Below are positions 38,476 through 47,805 of a stretch of DNA of 64,000 nt, in pieces. Within the stretch, counting starts at the first letter, position 1. Every line of letters begins with the position of its first letter. The notes beneath the pieces are model-generated. The model saw nothing but the letters and a program-made list of their open reading frames with translations, was not told the DNA's origin and ran no database searches. The position numbers and the translations under genes are program-made. Source of the DNA: GMQP-bins7 sp963776565 (GTDB lineage: Bacteria; Actinomycetota; Thermoleophilia; Gaiellales; Gaiellaceae); NCBI GenBank assembly GCA_963776565.1, contig CAVZNF010000002.1, positions 310,001-374,000 of the forward strand. The letters run 5' to 3'.

Positions 38476-39633
38476 TCAGTGCAACGCCGCGGCCCCGGCG
38501 TGGCGCTCCCACGCGCCCGTCTCGACGATCTCCTCGATCTCGGCGATGACGAGTCGGAGCTCGTCGTCGGTCGTGAAGAAGTGCGGGCCGATGCGGATCC
38601 CGGCACCCGGACGAAAGTCGCCGAGGATCGCGCGCTCCTCGAGCTCTGCATAGACCGCTGCGGCCTCCGGCACGCTGATGATGACCGCGCCTCCCCGCCG
38701 AACAGGATCGCGCGTCGAGTACACCCCGAAGCCCGCTGCGTCGGCGAGCTCGATGAGCAGCTCGGTCTGGCGCAGCGAGTTCTCACGAATTCGCTCGACG
38801 CCGATCTCCTCGATCAGCTCGTAGCCGGCCGTTCCCGCGAAGTGAGCCGCCGGATTCGGCGTCCCAGTAAGGAAGCGCGCGGCGCCATTCGCGTACTCCA
38901 TCGTCTCCGCGAACGCGAACGGCCGGTCGTGCGCCTGCCAGCCCGTGTACGTCGGCTCGAGTCGCTCGGCGAGATCGGGCCGGACGTAGAGCCAGCCGTT
39001 GCCCGGCCCGCCGCAGAGCCACTTCACCGACCCGCCGACGGCGAAATCGACCCCGAGCGCCGTGACGTCGACCGGGACGATTCCAGCCGACTGGTAGCAG
39101 TCGAGAATCACGTGCGCGCCCACCTCGTGCGCGCGCTTCACGATCGGCAGAACGTCCTGGATCTCCGAGTCCTTGTAGAGAACGTGGCTGATCGGGACGA
39201 GCAGCGTCCGCTCGTCGATCCGCTCGACGATCTCAGCGTCGTCCTCGCACACGACGACCTCGAGGTCGGGCTGCGCCTCGTACAGGTAGCGCACGGACGG
39301 GAAGTTCCCGCGCTCGTAGACGACGCGGTTACGCGCCGGGTCGACCGGCCGGAAGCACGAGAGCGCGATCGCCTCGGCGATCGCGACGTTCTGATGCATC
39401 ACGGTCGAGCCCGCCGGCGCACCGACGATCCGCCCGATCTGGTCTCCGACCGTCATCGGCATCGCCCACCAGCCCTCGGCCCAGGAGCGGATCCCACGCT
39501 CCGCCCACATGCGCGCGAACTCGGCAAGGCGCTCCGGCACTTGCCGCGGCATCGGCCCCAGCGTGTGGCTGGCCAGGTACGTCGTATGCTCGAGAATCGG
39601 GAACTCGGAGCGGTAGTCGAGGAGGTCGCGCAT
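38476..39633 (-). CDS. Kynureninase-like class V aminotransferase-fold enzyme
   Basis: An intact 385-residue PLP enzyme. The N-terminal LEHTTYLASHTLGPMP, the aspartate region HVILDCYQSAGIVPVDVTAL and the Schiff-base lysine in VGGSVKWLCGGPGNGWLYV match kynureninase and its relatives. True kynureninases hydrolyse kynurenine to anthranilate. Several relatives in actinobacteria act on other substrates, and no kynurenine genes are near. The ATG overlaps the divergent methyltransferase's ATG. CAGACT stands seven bases upstream, suggesting a leaderless transcript. Confidence 0.84.
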   Translation of the reverse strand: MRDLLDYRSEFPILEHTTYLASHTLGPMPRQVPERLAEFARMWAERGIRSWAEGWWAMPMTVGDQIGRIVGAPAGSTVMHQNVAIAEAIALSCFRPVDPARNRVVYERGNFPSVRYLYEAQPDLEVVVCEDDAEIVERIDERTLLVPISHVLYKDSEIQDVLPIVKRAHEVGAHVILDCYQSAGIVPVDVTALGVDFAVGGSVKWLCGGPGNGWLYVRPDLAERLEPTYTGWQAHDRPFAFAETMEYANGAARFLTGTPNPAAHFAGTAGYELIEEIGVERIRENSLRQTELLIELADAAGFGVYSTRDPVRRGGAVIISVPEAAAVYAELEERAILGDFRPGAGIRIGPHFFTTDDELRLVIAEIEEIVETGAWERHAGAAALH

Positions 39634-40403
39634 GAGCCGGAGTCTGCCCGAGATGGGCGATTGGGACGGTGTCTTCGACGAGACGTACCTGCAGACGTAT
39701 CTCCCGTCCGTCGACCCGGAGCGGACACGGGCCGAGGCACGCGGGGCCCTCGACCTCGCCGGAGTCGAGCCCGGCGCCGAGATCCTCGACTGCCCGACCG
39801 GCTTCGGAAGACACGCGATCGTCGCTTGCCGAGGAGGGCTACCGCGTCACCGGGCTCGACCGATCGCCGGCACTCCTCGCCGAGGCCGAGTCGAGACGCG
39901 GCGATGCCGAGTGGCCCCGACTGGTGCGCGGCGACTACCGCGAGCTTCCGTTCGAGGACGCAAGCTTCGACGCTGTCTTCAACCTGTTCTCGTCGCTCGG
40001 CTACCTCGAGCGCGACCAGGACGTCGGCGTCCTCCGGGAGTTCAAGCGCGTCCTGCGGCCCGGTGGGGCGCTCGTGATGGAGACGGCGCACCGAGACGGC
40101 TTCGCCCGCTTCGCGCAACCGTTTGCGAGACGCACCTGGGAGCGACTCCCGGACGGCTCTCTCTACCTCGAGGAGCGAACGATCGACTGGTCCATCGGAA
40201 CGATCGACACGTACCGCGTAATCATCAGCCCAGAAGGCGAGCGGATCGAGCGGCCGTACGTCCTCCATATCTATGCGGTGAAGGAGTGGATCGAGATGCT
40301 GCGCGAGGCCGGCTTCGACGACCCGGAGGCATTCGGCGCCTGGGACGGCGCGACGCCGTTCACGCCTGACGTCTGGCGACTGATCCTTCGCGCCCGTCGC
40401 TGA
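39632..40403 (+). CDS. SAM-dependent methyltransferase, frame broken once
   Basis: A class I methyltransferase of about 257 residues. Motif I is EPGAEILDCPTGFGRHA, continuing after a shift near 39826 with LAEEGYRVTGLDRSPALLAE. Motif II/III region: FEDASFDAVFNLFSSLGYLE, then FKRVLRPGGALVMETAH. The substrate is unknown. GGAGG seven bases ahead supports ATG 39632, although it lies inside the first codons of the divergent kynureninase-like gene. A second in-frame ATG at 39653 is possible. Confidence 0.82.
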
Positions 40404-40414
40404 TTCCCATGGAA

Positions 40415-40420
40415 TAGGCT
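40415..40420 (+). promoter_or_regulatory. -10 element TAGGCT of the first M14 gene
   Basis: TAGGCT lies eight bases before the ATG at 40429, and the same hexamer precedes the paralogous gene (42098-42103, 11 bases from ATG 42115). The duplicated genes therefore seem to have duplicated promoters. Confidence 0.45.
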
Positions 40421-40428
40421 CGCGCCCG

Positions 40429-42090
40429 ATGCGCGTTCGGTTCGACAGCTTCTACAGCTACGCCGAGCTGACGGAGACGCTCGAGGCGTGGGCAGCCGCC
40501 TTTCCCACGCTCTGCAGCCTCGAGAGCATCGGATCGTCATACGAAGGACGCGACATCTGGCTCGTGACCGTGACAAACCTCGACACGGGTCCTGCACACG
40601 AGAAACCCGCGCTGCTCGTCGAGGCGCAAATTCACGCAGCAGAGCTCACGGCGACGACGGCGGCCCTCCACCTCGTCGAGCGCCTCCTCCACGAGTACGG
40701 AACCGACGAGCGCGTCACGCGTGCGCTCGACACGCGCACGTTCTACGTCGTCCCCCGGCTGAGCCCGGACGGCGCCGAGGTGGCACTGGCAGGCAGGTGG
40801 GTCCGATCGAGCGTCCGGCCGTACCCGCGCGTCGATGCGGCCGACGGCCACCACGAGGAGGACGTCGACGGCGACGGGCGCATCCTCCTCATGCGCATCA
40901 GGGACGAGAACGGCGCCTGGACCCCGCACCACAAAGAGCCACGCCTGCTCGTGGCCCGGGCACCCGACGCGAGCGGCGGCGAGTACTACCGCGTCCTGCC
41001 CGAAGGGACGATCCGAAACTACGACGGCGCGACGATTCCAGTCGCCCCACCGCTCGAGGGCCTCGATCTCAATCGCAACTGGCCCGGGAGCTGGAAGCCA
41101 GAGAACGAGCAGTTCGGCGCCGGCGACTTCCCGACCTCCGAGCCGGAGACACGCGCGATGGTGCAGGCGATCGCCGACCGCCCGAACATCTGCGCGTACA
41201 TCGCCTACCACACGATGAGCGGCGTGCACCTTCGCCCGTTCGGAGCCAAGCCGGACGACGAGTTTCCGACGCGCGATCTCGACGCGTACAAGCGGATCGG
41301 AGAGGAGGCAACGCGCCTGACCGGCTACCCGGCGATCTCGATCCACCATGGGTTTCGCTACGACACGAAGTCAGACGTGATGGGCGCCCCCGATGTCTGG
41401 ATGTACGAGACCCTAGGCCTGCTCACGTGGGTGACCGAGTTCTGGAGCCCGATGCGACGCGCGGGTTTGACGGACTACGAGTACATCGGCTGGTTCAAGG
41501 AGCACCCGGTCGAGGACGACCTCGCGTTGCTCCGCTACGCCGACTCGGTCGGCGGCGGATACATCGACTGGTATCCGTTCGAGCATCCTCAGCTGGGCCC
41601 AGTCGAGCTCGGGGGGTGGGACGAGATGCATTTCTTCGTGAATCCACCGTTCTCGCTGCTCGAGGACGAGGTGGCTCCGCATGCCGACTTCGCTCTCTTC
41701 CATGCGCTCGTCTCGCCGCGTCTCGAGGTTCGATCGTTCGTGGCCACGACAATCGCAAACGATGCGCGCAGACTCGAACTCGTCATCGAGAACACGGGCT
41801 GGCTCCCGACGAACATCACGCAGAAGGCGATGGAGAAGAAAGCGGTGCGAGCTGTCGAGGTGGAGCTGGAGCTCCCAGCTGGGGCGCGGGTCGTGAGCGG
41901 GAAGCAGCACGTGGAGCTCGGTCAGCTCGACGGCCGCTCGAAGGAACGGAGTCTCTATTGGATCGAGGATCGCTCGACATCCGACCGCGCGCGAGTCGAG
42001 TGGGTGGTCGAGGCGAAGCCGGGGGACCGGATCTCGGCCGTCGTGCGCCATGAACGGGCTGGGACGGTTCGTACCGAGCTCGTCGTCTGA
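40429..42090 (+). CDS. M14-family zinc carboxypeptidase, copy 1
   Basis: An intact 553-residue cytosolic-looking protein with no signal peptide. The M14 zinc site is visible: His69 and Glu72 in AQIHAAELTA and a second His near 261 in AYIAYHTMSGVHLRPF. Other M14 marks are YEGRDIWLVTVTN, FYVVPRLSPDGAE and GLDLNRNWPGSW. The catalytic glutamate is probably in TWVTEFWSPMRRAG. The C-terminal ~130 residues (after LVSPRLEVRSF) form an extra beta domain. It removes C-terminal residues from peptides or hydrolyses an N-acyl amino acid; the substrate is unknown. A close paralogue follows after 24 bases. Confidence 0.88.
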   Translation: MRVRFDSFYSYAELTETLEAWAAAFPTLCSLESIGSSYEGRDIWLVTVTNLDTGPAHEKPALLVEAQIHAAELTATTAALHLVERLLHEYGTDERVTRALDTRTFYVVPRLSPDGAEVALAGRWVRSSVRPYPRVDAADGHHEEDVDGDGRILLMRIRDENGAWTPHHKEPRLLVARAPDASGGEYYRVLPEGTIRNYDGATIPVAPPLEGLDLNRNWPGSWKPENEQFGAGDFPTSEPETRAMVQAIADRPNICAYIAYHTMSGVHLRPFGAKPDDEFPTRDLDAYKRIGEEATRLTGYPAISIHHGFRYDTKSDVMGAPDVWMYETLGLLTWVTEFWSPMRRAGLTDYEYIGWFKEHPVEDDLALLRYADSVGGGYIDWYPFEHPQLGPVELGGWDEMHFFVNPPFSLLEDEVAPHADFALFHALVSPRLEVRSFVATTIANDARRLELVIENTGWLPTNITQKAMEKKAVRAVEVELELPAGARVVSGKQHVELGQLDGRSKERSLYWIEDRSTSDRARVEWVVEAKPGDRISAVVRHERAGTVRTELVV

Positions 42091-42097
42091 TCCGAAG

Positions 42098-42103
42098 TAG
42101 GCT
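42098..42103 (+). promoter_or_regulatory. -10 element TAGGCT of the second M14 gene
   Basis: TAGGCT lies 11 bases before ATG 42115 in the 24-base gap between the twin genes. It repeats the hexamer found before copy 1. Confidence 0.35.
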
Positions 42104-42114
42104 GCCGGCGGCCG

Positions 42115-43776
42115 ATGCGCGTCCAGTTCGACCACTTCTACACCTATGCGGAGCTGACGGAGACGCTTGAGGCGTGGTCCGCCGAGCACCCGCAGCTCTT
42201 CCGGTTCGAGGCGATCGGGAGCTCCTACGAGGGCCGCGACATCTGGCTCTGCACGGTCACGAACACCGAGACGGGGCCGGCCGAGGAGAAGCCGGCAGTG
42301 TTCGTCCACGCCCAGATCCACGCGATGGAGTTCACGGGAACGACTGCCGCGCTGAACCTTCTCGATCGCCTCCTGCACGCCGACGACGCACGCGTGCGCC
42401 ACGCGGTCGACACGCGCACGTTCTACGTCGTCCCCCGCGTCAATCCGGACGGCGCCGAGGCCGGGCTTGCCGACGGACGCTTCCGTCGCTCGAGTGTTCG
42501 GCCGTACCCGCGCGAGGAGCCCGAGGACGGGCTTCATCGCGAGGACGTCGACGGCGACGGGCGCGTCCTCTTCATGCGGATGAAGGATCCGAACGGCTCG
42601 TGGAAGCCCCATCCCGACGACGCGCGAGCGCTGATCGCGCGGAGCCCGGACGACGTGGAGGGCGACTTCTACCGCGTGCTCCCCGAAGGGAGCATCCACA
42701 ACTGGGACGGCGTCAACATCCCGATCGCGCCACCGCTCGAGGGTCTCGACCTGAACCGCAACTGGCCCGCAGACTGGGCTCCCGAGGCGGAGCAGCAGGG
42801 CGCCGGGCCGTTCCCGACCTCGGAGCCCGAGGTGCGCGCGCTCGTCGAGGCGATCGTCGCGCGCAAGAACATCACGTCGTACATGGGCTACCACACGTTC
42901 TCCGGCGTCCATCTCCGTCCGTGGTCGGGGCACTCCGACGACGACTTCCCGGTGCCGGACCTGCGCGCGTTCAAGCTCATGGGCGAGGAAGCGACGCGGC
43001 TCACCGGGTACCCGTCGATCTCGATCTTCCACGACTTCAAGTACCACCCGAAGATGGTCATCAAGGGCGGCGACGTCGACTGGGTCTACGACCACTTGGG
43101 CGCGTACGCGTGGGTGACCGAGTTCTGGAGCCCGCAGCGTCGCGCCGGGATCTCGGACTACCACTTCATCGACTGGATGCGCGACCACTCGCCCGAAGAC
43201 GAGCTCGCCGTCATCAAGGTCGCAGACGAGCTCGGCGGCGGGTACGTCGACTGGTACCCGTTCGAGCATCCGCAGCTCGGGCCTGTCGAGCTCGGAGGGT
43301 GGGACCTCGTCAACTTCTGGTTCAACCCTCCGCTGTCCCAGCTCGAGGACGAGGTGAAGCCCCACGCGGACTTCGCGCTCTATCTCGCGCTCGTGTCGCC
43401 ACGCCTCGAGATCCGCTCGTTCGAGGCCGAGCCGGTCGCCGAGGGGGCGTTCCGCCTGCGGCTCGTGCTCGAGAACGCGGGCTGGCTTCCGACGAACGTG
43501 ACGGAGAAGGCGCTCGAGCGGCGCGCGGTGCGACCGATCGAGGTCGAGCTCGAGCTTCCGGAGGGAGCGCGGATCGCGACCGGCAAGGAGCGCGAGGAGG
43601 TCGGCCAGCTCGGAGGACGCGTCGAGCGTCGGCAGGTCACCTGGTGGGGCACCGACCACTCGACGGCCGAGCGCACGAAGGTCGAGTGGGTGATCGAGGC
43701 GAAGCCGGGAGACCGCGTGGCCGTGACCGCGCGGCACGAGCGCGCGGGCACGGAGCGCGCCGAGCTCATCCTCTAG
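42115..43776 (+). CDS. M14-family zinc carboxypeptidase, copy 2
   Basis: A 553-residue paralogue of the preceding protein, equal in length and colinear throughout. Zinc ligands are conserved (His69 and Glu72 in AQIHAMEFTG; SYMGYHTFSGVHLRPW), as is GLDLNRNWPADW. Differences cluster in loops: SIFHDFKYHPKMVIKGGD replaces SIHHGFRYDTKSDVMGAP, which may alter substrate choice. Tandem retention of both copies suggests different specificities. The stop TAG forms CTAG with the stop of the convergent acetyltransferase. Confidence 0.88.
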   Translation: MRVQFDHFYTYAELTETLEAWSAEHPQLFRFEAIGSSYEGRDIWLCTVTNTETGPAEEKPAVFVHAQIHAMEFTGTTAALNLLDRLLHADDARVRHAVDTRTFYVVPRVNPDGAEAGLADGRFRRSSVRPYPREEPEDGLHREDVDGDGRVLFMRMKDPNGSWKPHPDDARALIARSPDDVEGDFYRVLPEGSIHNWDGVNIPIAPPLEGLDLNRNWPADWAPEAEQQGAGPFPTSEPEVRALVEAIVARKNITSYMGYHTFSGVHLRPWSGHSDDDFPVPDLRAFKLMGEEATRLTGYPSISIFHDFKYHPKMVIKGGDVDWVYDHLGAYAWVTEFWSPQRRAGISDYHFIDWMRDHSPEDELAVIKVADELGGGYVDWYPFEHPQLGPVELGGWDLVNFWFNPPLSQLEDEVKPHADFALYLALVSPRLEIRSFEAEPVAEGAFRLRLVLENAGWLPTNVTEKALERRAVRPIEVELELPEGARIATGKEREEVGQLGGRVERRQVTWWGTDHSTAERTKVEWVIEAKPGDRVAVTARHERAGTERAELIL

Positions 43777-44316
43777 AGGGGCTTCTCCATGTGGATGTCC
43801 TCGGGCTCGAGCTCGAGGAGCTCGGGCAGCGGCTCCTCCATCGGTGCGTAACCCTGCCCGAGGTAGAAGCGGACGGTGTTCAGGGACGGCGTCGCAGAGA
43901 CGACCATCGACGTGTCGCCGGCCGCGCGAGCGATCTCGTCGAGCTCGGCGGACAGCCGGCGACCGATGCCTCGGCCCCGAAAGGCGTTGGTGACGTAGAG
44001 CACGACGAGCTGCGCCACGCCGGGCCGCAGGTGAGGCAGGACGCCACCGATGCCCACGAGCCGCTCCCCGGCGAACGACCCCCGCATCGTGGCACCGCGA
44101 GCGCACCCAGTTCTCGAGCGCGCGTCGGAGCATCGCGACGGAGTGCTCACCGTCGCCCTCGGCATCCCACGGCGGTGAGCTCCGGTCGCCGACGACGAGC
44201 TCGAGCCGCGAGCCGTGCTGGACGTAGATCGCGTCGATGCGCTCGGTCCGGTCGATCTCCGCGACACGCGCGAGCTCATGGGCAGCCAGCGTGACGTACC
44301 GCAGGTCAGTGCTCAT
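43773..44316 (-). CDS. GNAT-family N-acetyltransferase, frame broken once
   Basis: About 180 residues. After an N-terminal part (TDLRYVTLAAHELARVAEID) the frame shifts near 44100. The acetyl-CoA site follows as LVVLYVTNAFRGRGIGRRLS, with the Q/R-x-x-G-x-G/A pattern, and then NTVRFYLGQGYAPMEE. The target is unknown. It starts at ATG 44316 (or 44325) inside the end of the CDF transporter gene, so it is co-transcribed with the two metal transporters. Confidence 0.82.
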
Positions 44317-45002
44317 GGACGACATCGAGCTCTCCTGGCTCCGCGTCGCGCACGGTCCGCCACGAGTCCCACGTGATCTTGAGGATCACGAGCGTGATGG
44401 CGAGGCCGACGATCGGGTCGGCGAGCTCAAAGCCGAGCGCGACGCCGATCGCGCTGACGACGACGCCGAGCGAGACGAAGCCGTCGACCCGCGCGTGGTT
44501 TCCGTCCGCGATCAGTGCCGGGCTCGCGAGCCGGCGACCTGCGCGCAGCCGTACCTGCGCCGCGATCTCGTTCCCGACGAAGCCGAGGATGCCCGCCGCA
44601 GCCAGCGCGCCCAGGTTCGACAGCGGCTGCGGGTCGATGAAGCGAAGGATCGTCTCGTACAGCGCCACGCACGCCGAGACGAAGATCGCGAGGACGACGA
44701 AGCAGGCCCGCGATCTTCTCGGCGCGGAAGGAGCGGAGGTAGAACGCGATCCCGACCGGAATCGCCGTCGCGGCGTCGCCGAAGTTGTGCACGAGGTCGG
44801 CGAGGAGCGCGACCGAGCCCGTCGCGACGAAGATCGCCGTCTGCACGAGAGCAGTGACGCCGAGGATCGCGAGGCTGACGAGGACGGCGCGGATGCCGGC
44901 ACGCGAGCGCATGATCGAGCGATCGACGAGGCCATGCGTGTGACCGTGCTCACCGTGGTCGTGCGCGTGCCCGCCGTGGTGACCGTGGGCGTGCTCGTCC
45001 AT
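44306..45002 (-). CDS. Cation diffusion facilitator with His-rich N-terminus, frame broken once
   Basis: A cation efflux protein of about 231 residues. It begins with a His-rich metal-binding tail (DEHAHGHHGGHAHDHGEHGH), then shows CDF helix II VALLADLVHNFGDAATAIPV and helix V ASPALIADGNHARVDGFVSL. The frame shifts near 44710. The start ATG shares a base with the stop of the preceding CDF gene (TGATG). It lacks an obvious C-terminal cytoplasmic domain. Zinc, cobalt or nickel export is typical of the family. Confidence 0.82.
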
Positions 45003-45915
45003 CACAGGCGGCCGCGCTCGCCGAATCGGCCCGAGCTCGACGAGCGCCGCTTCACCTGCGTGGTCGACCTGCAGCGTCGTGTGCTCGATCCCGAACTCGT
45101 CGTGCAACAGCCGTTCGAGCTCGCGGCGGCGTCCGTGGCAGTCCTCGCCAGGACGAACGAGAACGTGCGCCGACAGCGCCGGGAAGCCCGGACGTGATCG
45201 TCCAGACATGCAGGTCGTGCACCTCGACCACTCCCGGCGCTCCCGCAAGCCGGCGACCGAGCAGATCGGAATCGATCCCGCGGGGAGACGCCTCGAGCAG
45301 GATCGCCGTCGAGTCGCGCAGGATCGACCACGCGCTCGCGAGCACCAGGACGCCGATGAGGATGCTGACGAGCGGGTCCGCCTGCACCCAGCCGGTCGTG
45401 AGGATCACGATCGCAGCCACCACGACGCCCAGCGATCCGAGGAGATCCGCAAAGACGTGCCGGAAGGCGGCGTCGACATTGAGGCTGTGTCGCCGAGCCC
45501 GAGACAGGACCACACCCGCAGCGACGTTGACGACGAGACCGACCAGGGCGATCGCGAGCATCACACCACCGAGCGGATCGCCCGGGTCGCGCAGTCGCAT
45601 GAAAGCCTCGACGAAGATCCAGATCGCGAGTGCCACGAGCAGCACGCCGTTCGCGAGCGCAGCGAGCACCTCCGCGCGCTTGTAGCCGAACGTCCGCGCG
45701 GCGGTCGTCGGCTTGCCCGCGAGCCACACCGCGACGAGAGCGAGGGCGATCGCGACGTTGTCGGAGAGCATGTGCACCGCGTCCGCCAGGAGCGCCAGGC
45801 TCCCGGCGGCGAGACCGCCCACCACCTCGACGACGGTGTAGGCGACGGTGAGTCCGAGCGCGATCGCCAGCGCGCGGCGACTCTCCACCCGTCCGTGGTC
45901 GTGACCGTGGCTCAC
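45002..45915 (-). CDS. Cation diffusion facilitator (CzcD/ZitB-like), frame broken near its end
   Basis: About 304 residues. The start SHGHDHGRVESRRALAIALG leads into helix II LLADAVHMLSDNVAIALALV with the H-x-x-x-D metal site. Helix V is RRHSLNVDAAFRHVFADLLG. The cytoplasmic domain GVVEVHDLHVWTITSGLPAL follows. Frames change near 45165 and 45020; the second correction gives an end GRFGERGRL and a TGATG link to the next transporter. The start GTG is seven bases after TAGAAC, which itself overlaps the stop codon of CopCD. Confidence 0.85.
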
Positions 45916-45925
45916 GACGCGGGTT

Positions 45926-47236
45926 CTACCGGGCCGACCGGGCGACGGGCGGCGTACCGGTGTCGACCGGCGGAGGCGCCACGTTCGTCAGGATCGCCGC
46001 CGCGAGGAGGACGGCGAACGCGACGGTGGCCTCACCGACGAGGCTCGGGTGCACGTCGGGATCCTCACCCGCTTCGAGCCGAGGCCTGACGACGAAGTGG
46101 TGCACCGCGCCCCAGATGAGCGCGACTCCGACGATCGCGACCTTGAGGAGCAGGAAGCGACCGTACAGCGTCTCCCACAGATCGCTCACCTCGGCGAGGC
46201 GGACGAGAGCGAGATAGGCACCCGCGAGCACCATCACCGCCACCAGAACGACGGCGAGCCGAGCGAAGCCGAGAAACGCCGTGCGACGCAGCGACGGCGC
46301 GACCGGCCACACGAGGAACGCGAGCGCCGCGAGGCCGCCGACCCAGACCGAGGCCGCGACCAGGTGCAGGAAGTCCGCGACCTCGGAGATCCACGTCGCG
46401 TTGGGCTCGGTCGCCTGGTGACCCGAGAGCGAGAGCCCCGACACGAGGGCGAGCGAGAGTACGAGCGCGGGCCAGCGCAACGCAAGCCGATCGAGAATCC
46501 AGGTCACGAGGAGAAGCGCCGCGACGATCCCGAAGCCGAGCGTCATCACGAGAAACGCGACGCCGAACCGTGTCTTCTCGGCAAACGGCTGGAGATCGCC
46601 GTACGGGAAGTCGGCGATGGGGAGCTGCAGCGCGTTCGATGCGCGCAAGACGAATGCGGCGATGCCGACGTCGATCACGAGAAACGCTGCGACCACCGAA
46701 ACGACGTGGAAGCGACGCTCGAGCGCCTCGGGCACCAACGACCCTCTCAGGATCACGAGCCGGACGACGAGCGGCCCGATCAGCAACGCGAGCGCGGCGA
46801 AGAGCCCCCACCGGGCGAGGTCGTCCCGCCACGTGGTGCCCGATGCGCCGACGGCCTCGGTCGGCGGTGGCGCGGCAACACCGACCCCGAAGGTGAACAC
46901 CCCTCCCGGGCTGTGCCCGTCGTCTCCGATCACCCTCCAGCGGACGGTGTATCCGTTGCCGCGGGCGAGCCGAGAGACGGGCGCGACCACGACGTAGCCG
47001 TCGTCTTCGGTCCTAGCCGTCCCCGAGACGACCGTTCCGTCGGGCGCGAGCACCTCGATGGCGTTCGGCGAGATGGTGACCGGCTCGTTGAAGCGAAGCC
47101 GGACTGCCGTCGGCGGCGTCTCGAGCCGCGACTGCGTGACGGGGTCCGAGCTCAGGAGGTTGACGTGCGCGAGCGCGGCAGGCGGCGCGACGAGCGCGCA
47201 CAGCGTCACGAAGAGAAGGACGAGCCTGCGCGTCAC
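45926..47236 (-). CDS. CopC-CopD fusion, copper resistance/uptake
   Basis: A 436-residue protein. The signal peptide (LVLLFVTLCALVAPPAALA) ends at HVNLLSSDP, the N-terminal copper-binding His of CopC. The CopC beta domain extends to about residue 125 (IGDDGHSPGGVFTFGV). A CopD-type membrane domain with eight or so helices follows, including EVADFLHLVAASVWVGGLAA with conserved His. CopC binds copper in the periplasm or outside the membrane and CopD moves it in. The GTG start overlaps the stop of the upstream membrane protein. Confidence 0.9.
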   Translation of the reverse strand: MTRRLVLLFVTLCALVAPPAALAHVNLLSSDPVTQSRLETPPTAVRLRFNEPVTISPNAIEVLAPDGTVVSGTARTEDDGYVVVAPVSRLARGNGYTVRWRVIGDDGHSPGGVFTFGVGVAAPPPTEAVGASGTTWRDDLARWGLFAALALLIGPLVVRLVILRGSLVPEALERRFHVVSVVAAFLVIDVGIAAFVLRASNALQLPIADFPYGDLQPFAEKTRFGVAFLVMTLGFGIVAALLLVTWILDRLALRWPALVLSLALVSGLSLSGHQATEPNATWISEVADFLHLVAASVWVGGLAALAFLVWPVAPSLRRTAFLGFARLAVVLVAVMVLAGAYLALVRLAEVSDLWETLYGRFLLLKVAIVGVALIWGAVHHFVVRPRLEAGEDPDVHPSLVGEATVAFAVLLAAAILTNVAPPPVDTGTPPVARSAR

Positions 47237-47805
47237 GGTCCGCGCAGCCCGAAGCGGCCGAAGATGGGAGCGGCGTCCCGATCGGCGAAGAGGAGGACGG
47301 CGAGCAGCACGAACGTGAGCGCGAACCCCGCGCGCCACACAATCCTCCGCGGCTCGAGCGCCTGCCCGAGCGGGAAGAGCGCGACGACGACGAGCATCCA
47401 GCCGATCGCGTGGTGGAGGAACGCCGAACGCGAGTAGAGCCAGGCGTACTGCTCGTGCACGAGGAACGCAACCCCCGAGACGAAGAGCGCGAAGGCGGGG
47501 ACGAGCGACCAGCGCGGGCTCCGCAGCTTTCCCCGGACCACCGCGAGCTCGACCGCGCCCGCGACGAGAGCCGCCTGCGCCCAGATCGCATGCGCAAGGA
47601 GGTGCAGCATCGAGAACGTCGAGAAGATCGTGATCACCCACAGCAGCACGCTCGAGGCGATCACGACCGCGGGAAAGAGATGTGCGCGCCACGCTCGCTG
47701 CCGGAACACCTCCTGTCCGACGATGAGCTCGGAGACGAGGAGGAGGCCGATCAGGAGCGCGACCGCGGCCGCGAGCCAGTGGGCTTCCTCAGCCTTCGGG
47801 ATCAC
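47233..47805 (-). CDS. Membrane protein of a copper-related operon
   Basis: A 190-residue protein with five or six hydrophobic helices (VALLIGLLLVSELIVGQ, LHLLAHAIWAQAALVAGAVE, HHAIGWMLVVVALFPLGQ) and several membrane-embedded His residues that could hold metal or haem. I do not recognise the family. GTG 47805 is preferred because it begins just before the first helix; its end overlaps CopCD by GTGA. By position it probably helps copper delivery or a cytochrome function. Confidence 0.72.
   Translation of the reverse strand: MIPKAEEAHWLAAAVALLIGLLLVSELIVGQEVFRQRAWRAHLFPAVVIASSVLLWVITIFSTFSMLHLLAHAIWAQAALVAGAVELAVVRGKLRSPRWSLVPAFALFVSGVAFLVHEQYAWLYSRSAFLHHAIGWMLVVVALFPLGQALEPRRIVWRAGFALTFVLLAVLLFADRDAAPIFGRFGLRGP

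Noticed and set aside
38476..39633. Assigning a tryptophan/kynurenine degradation role
   Set aside because: No other kynurenine pathway gene is nearby, and relatives of this fold act on other substrates.
41413..44325. A 970-codon minus-strand frame opposite the M14 genes
   Set aside because: Only its first ~100 codons (near 44.1-44.3 kb) are real acetyltransferase; the rest mirrors the carboxypeptidases on the other strand.
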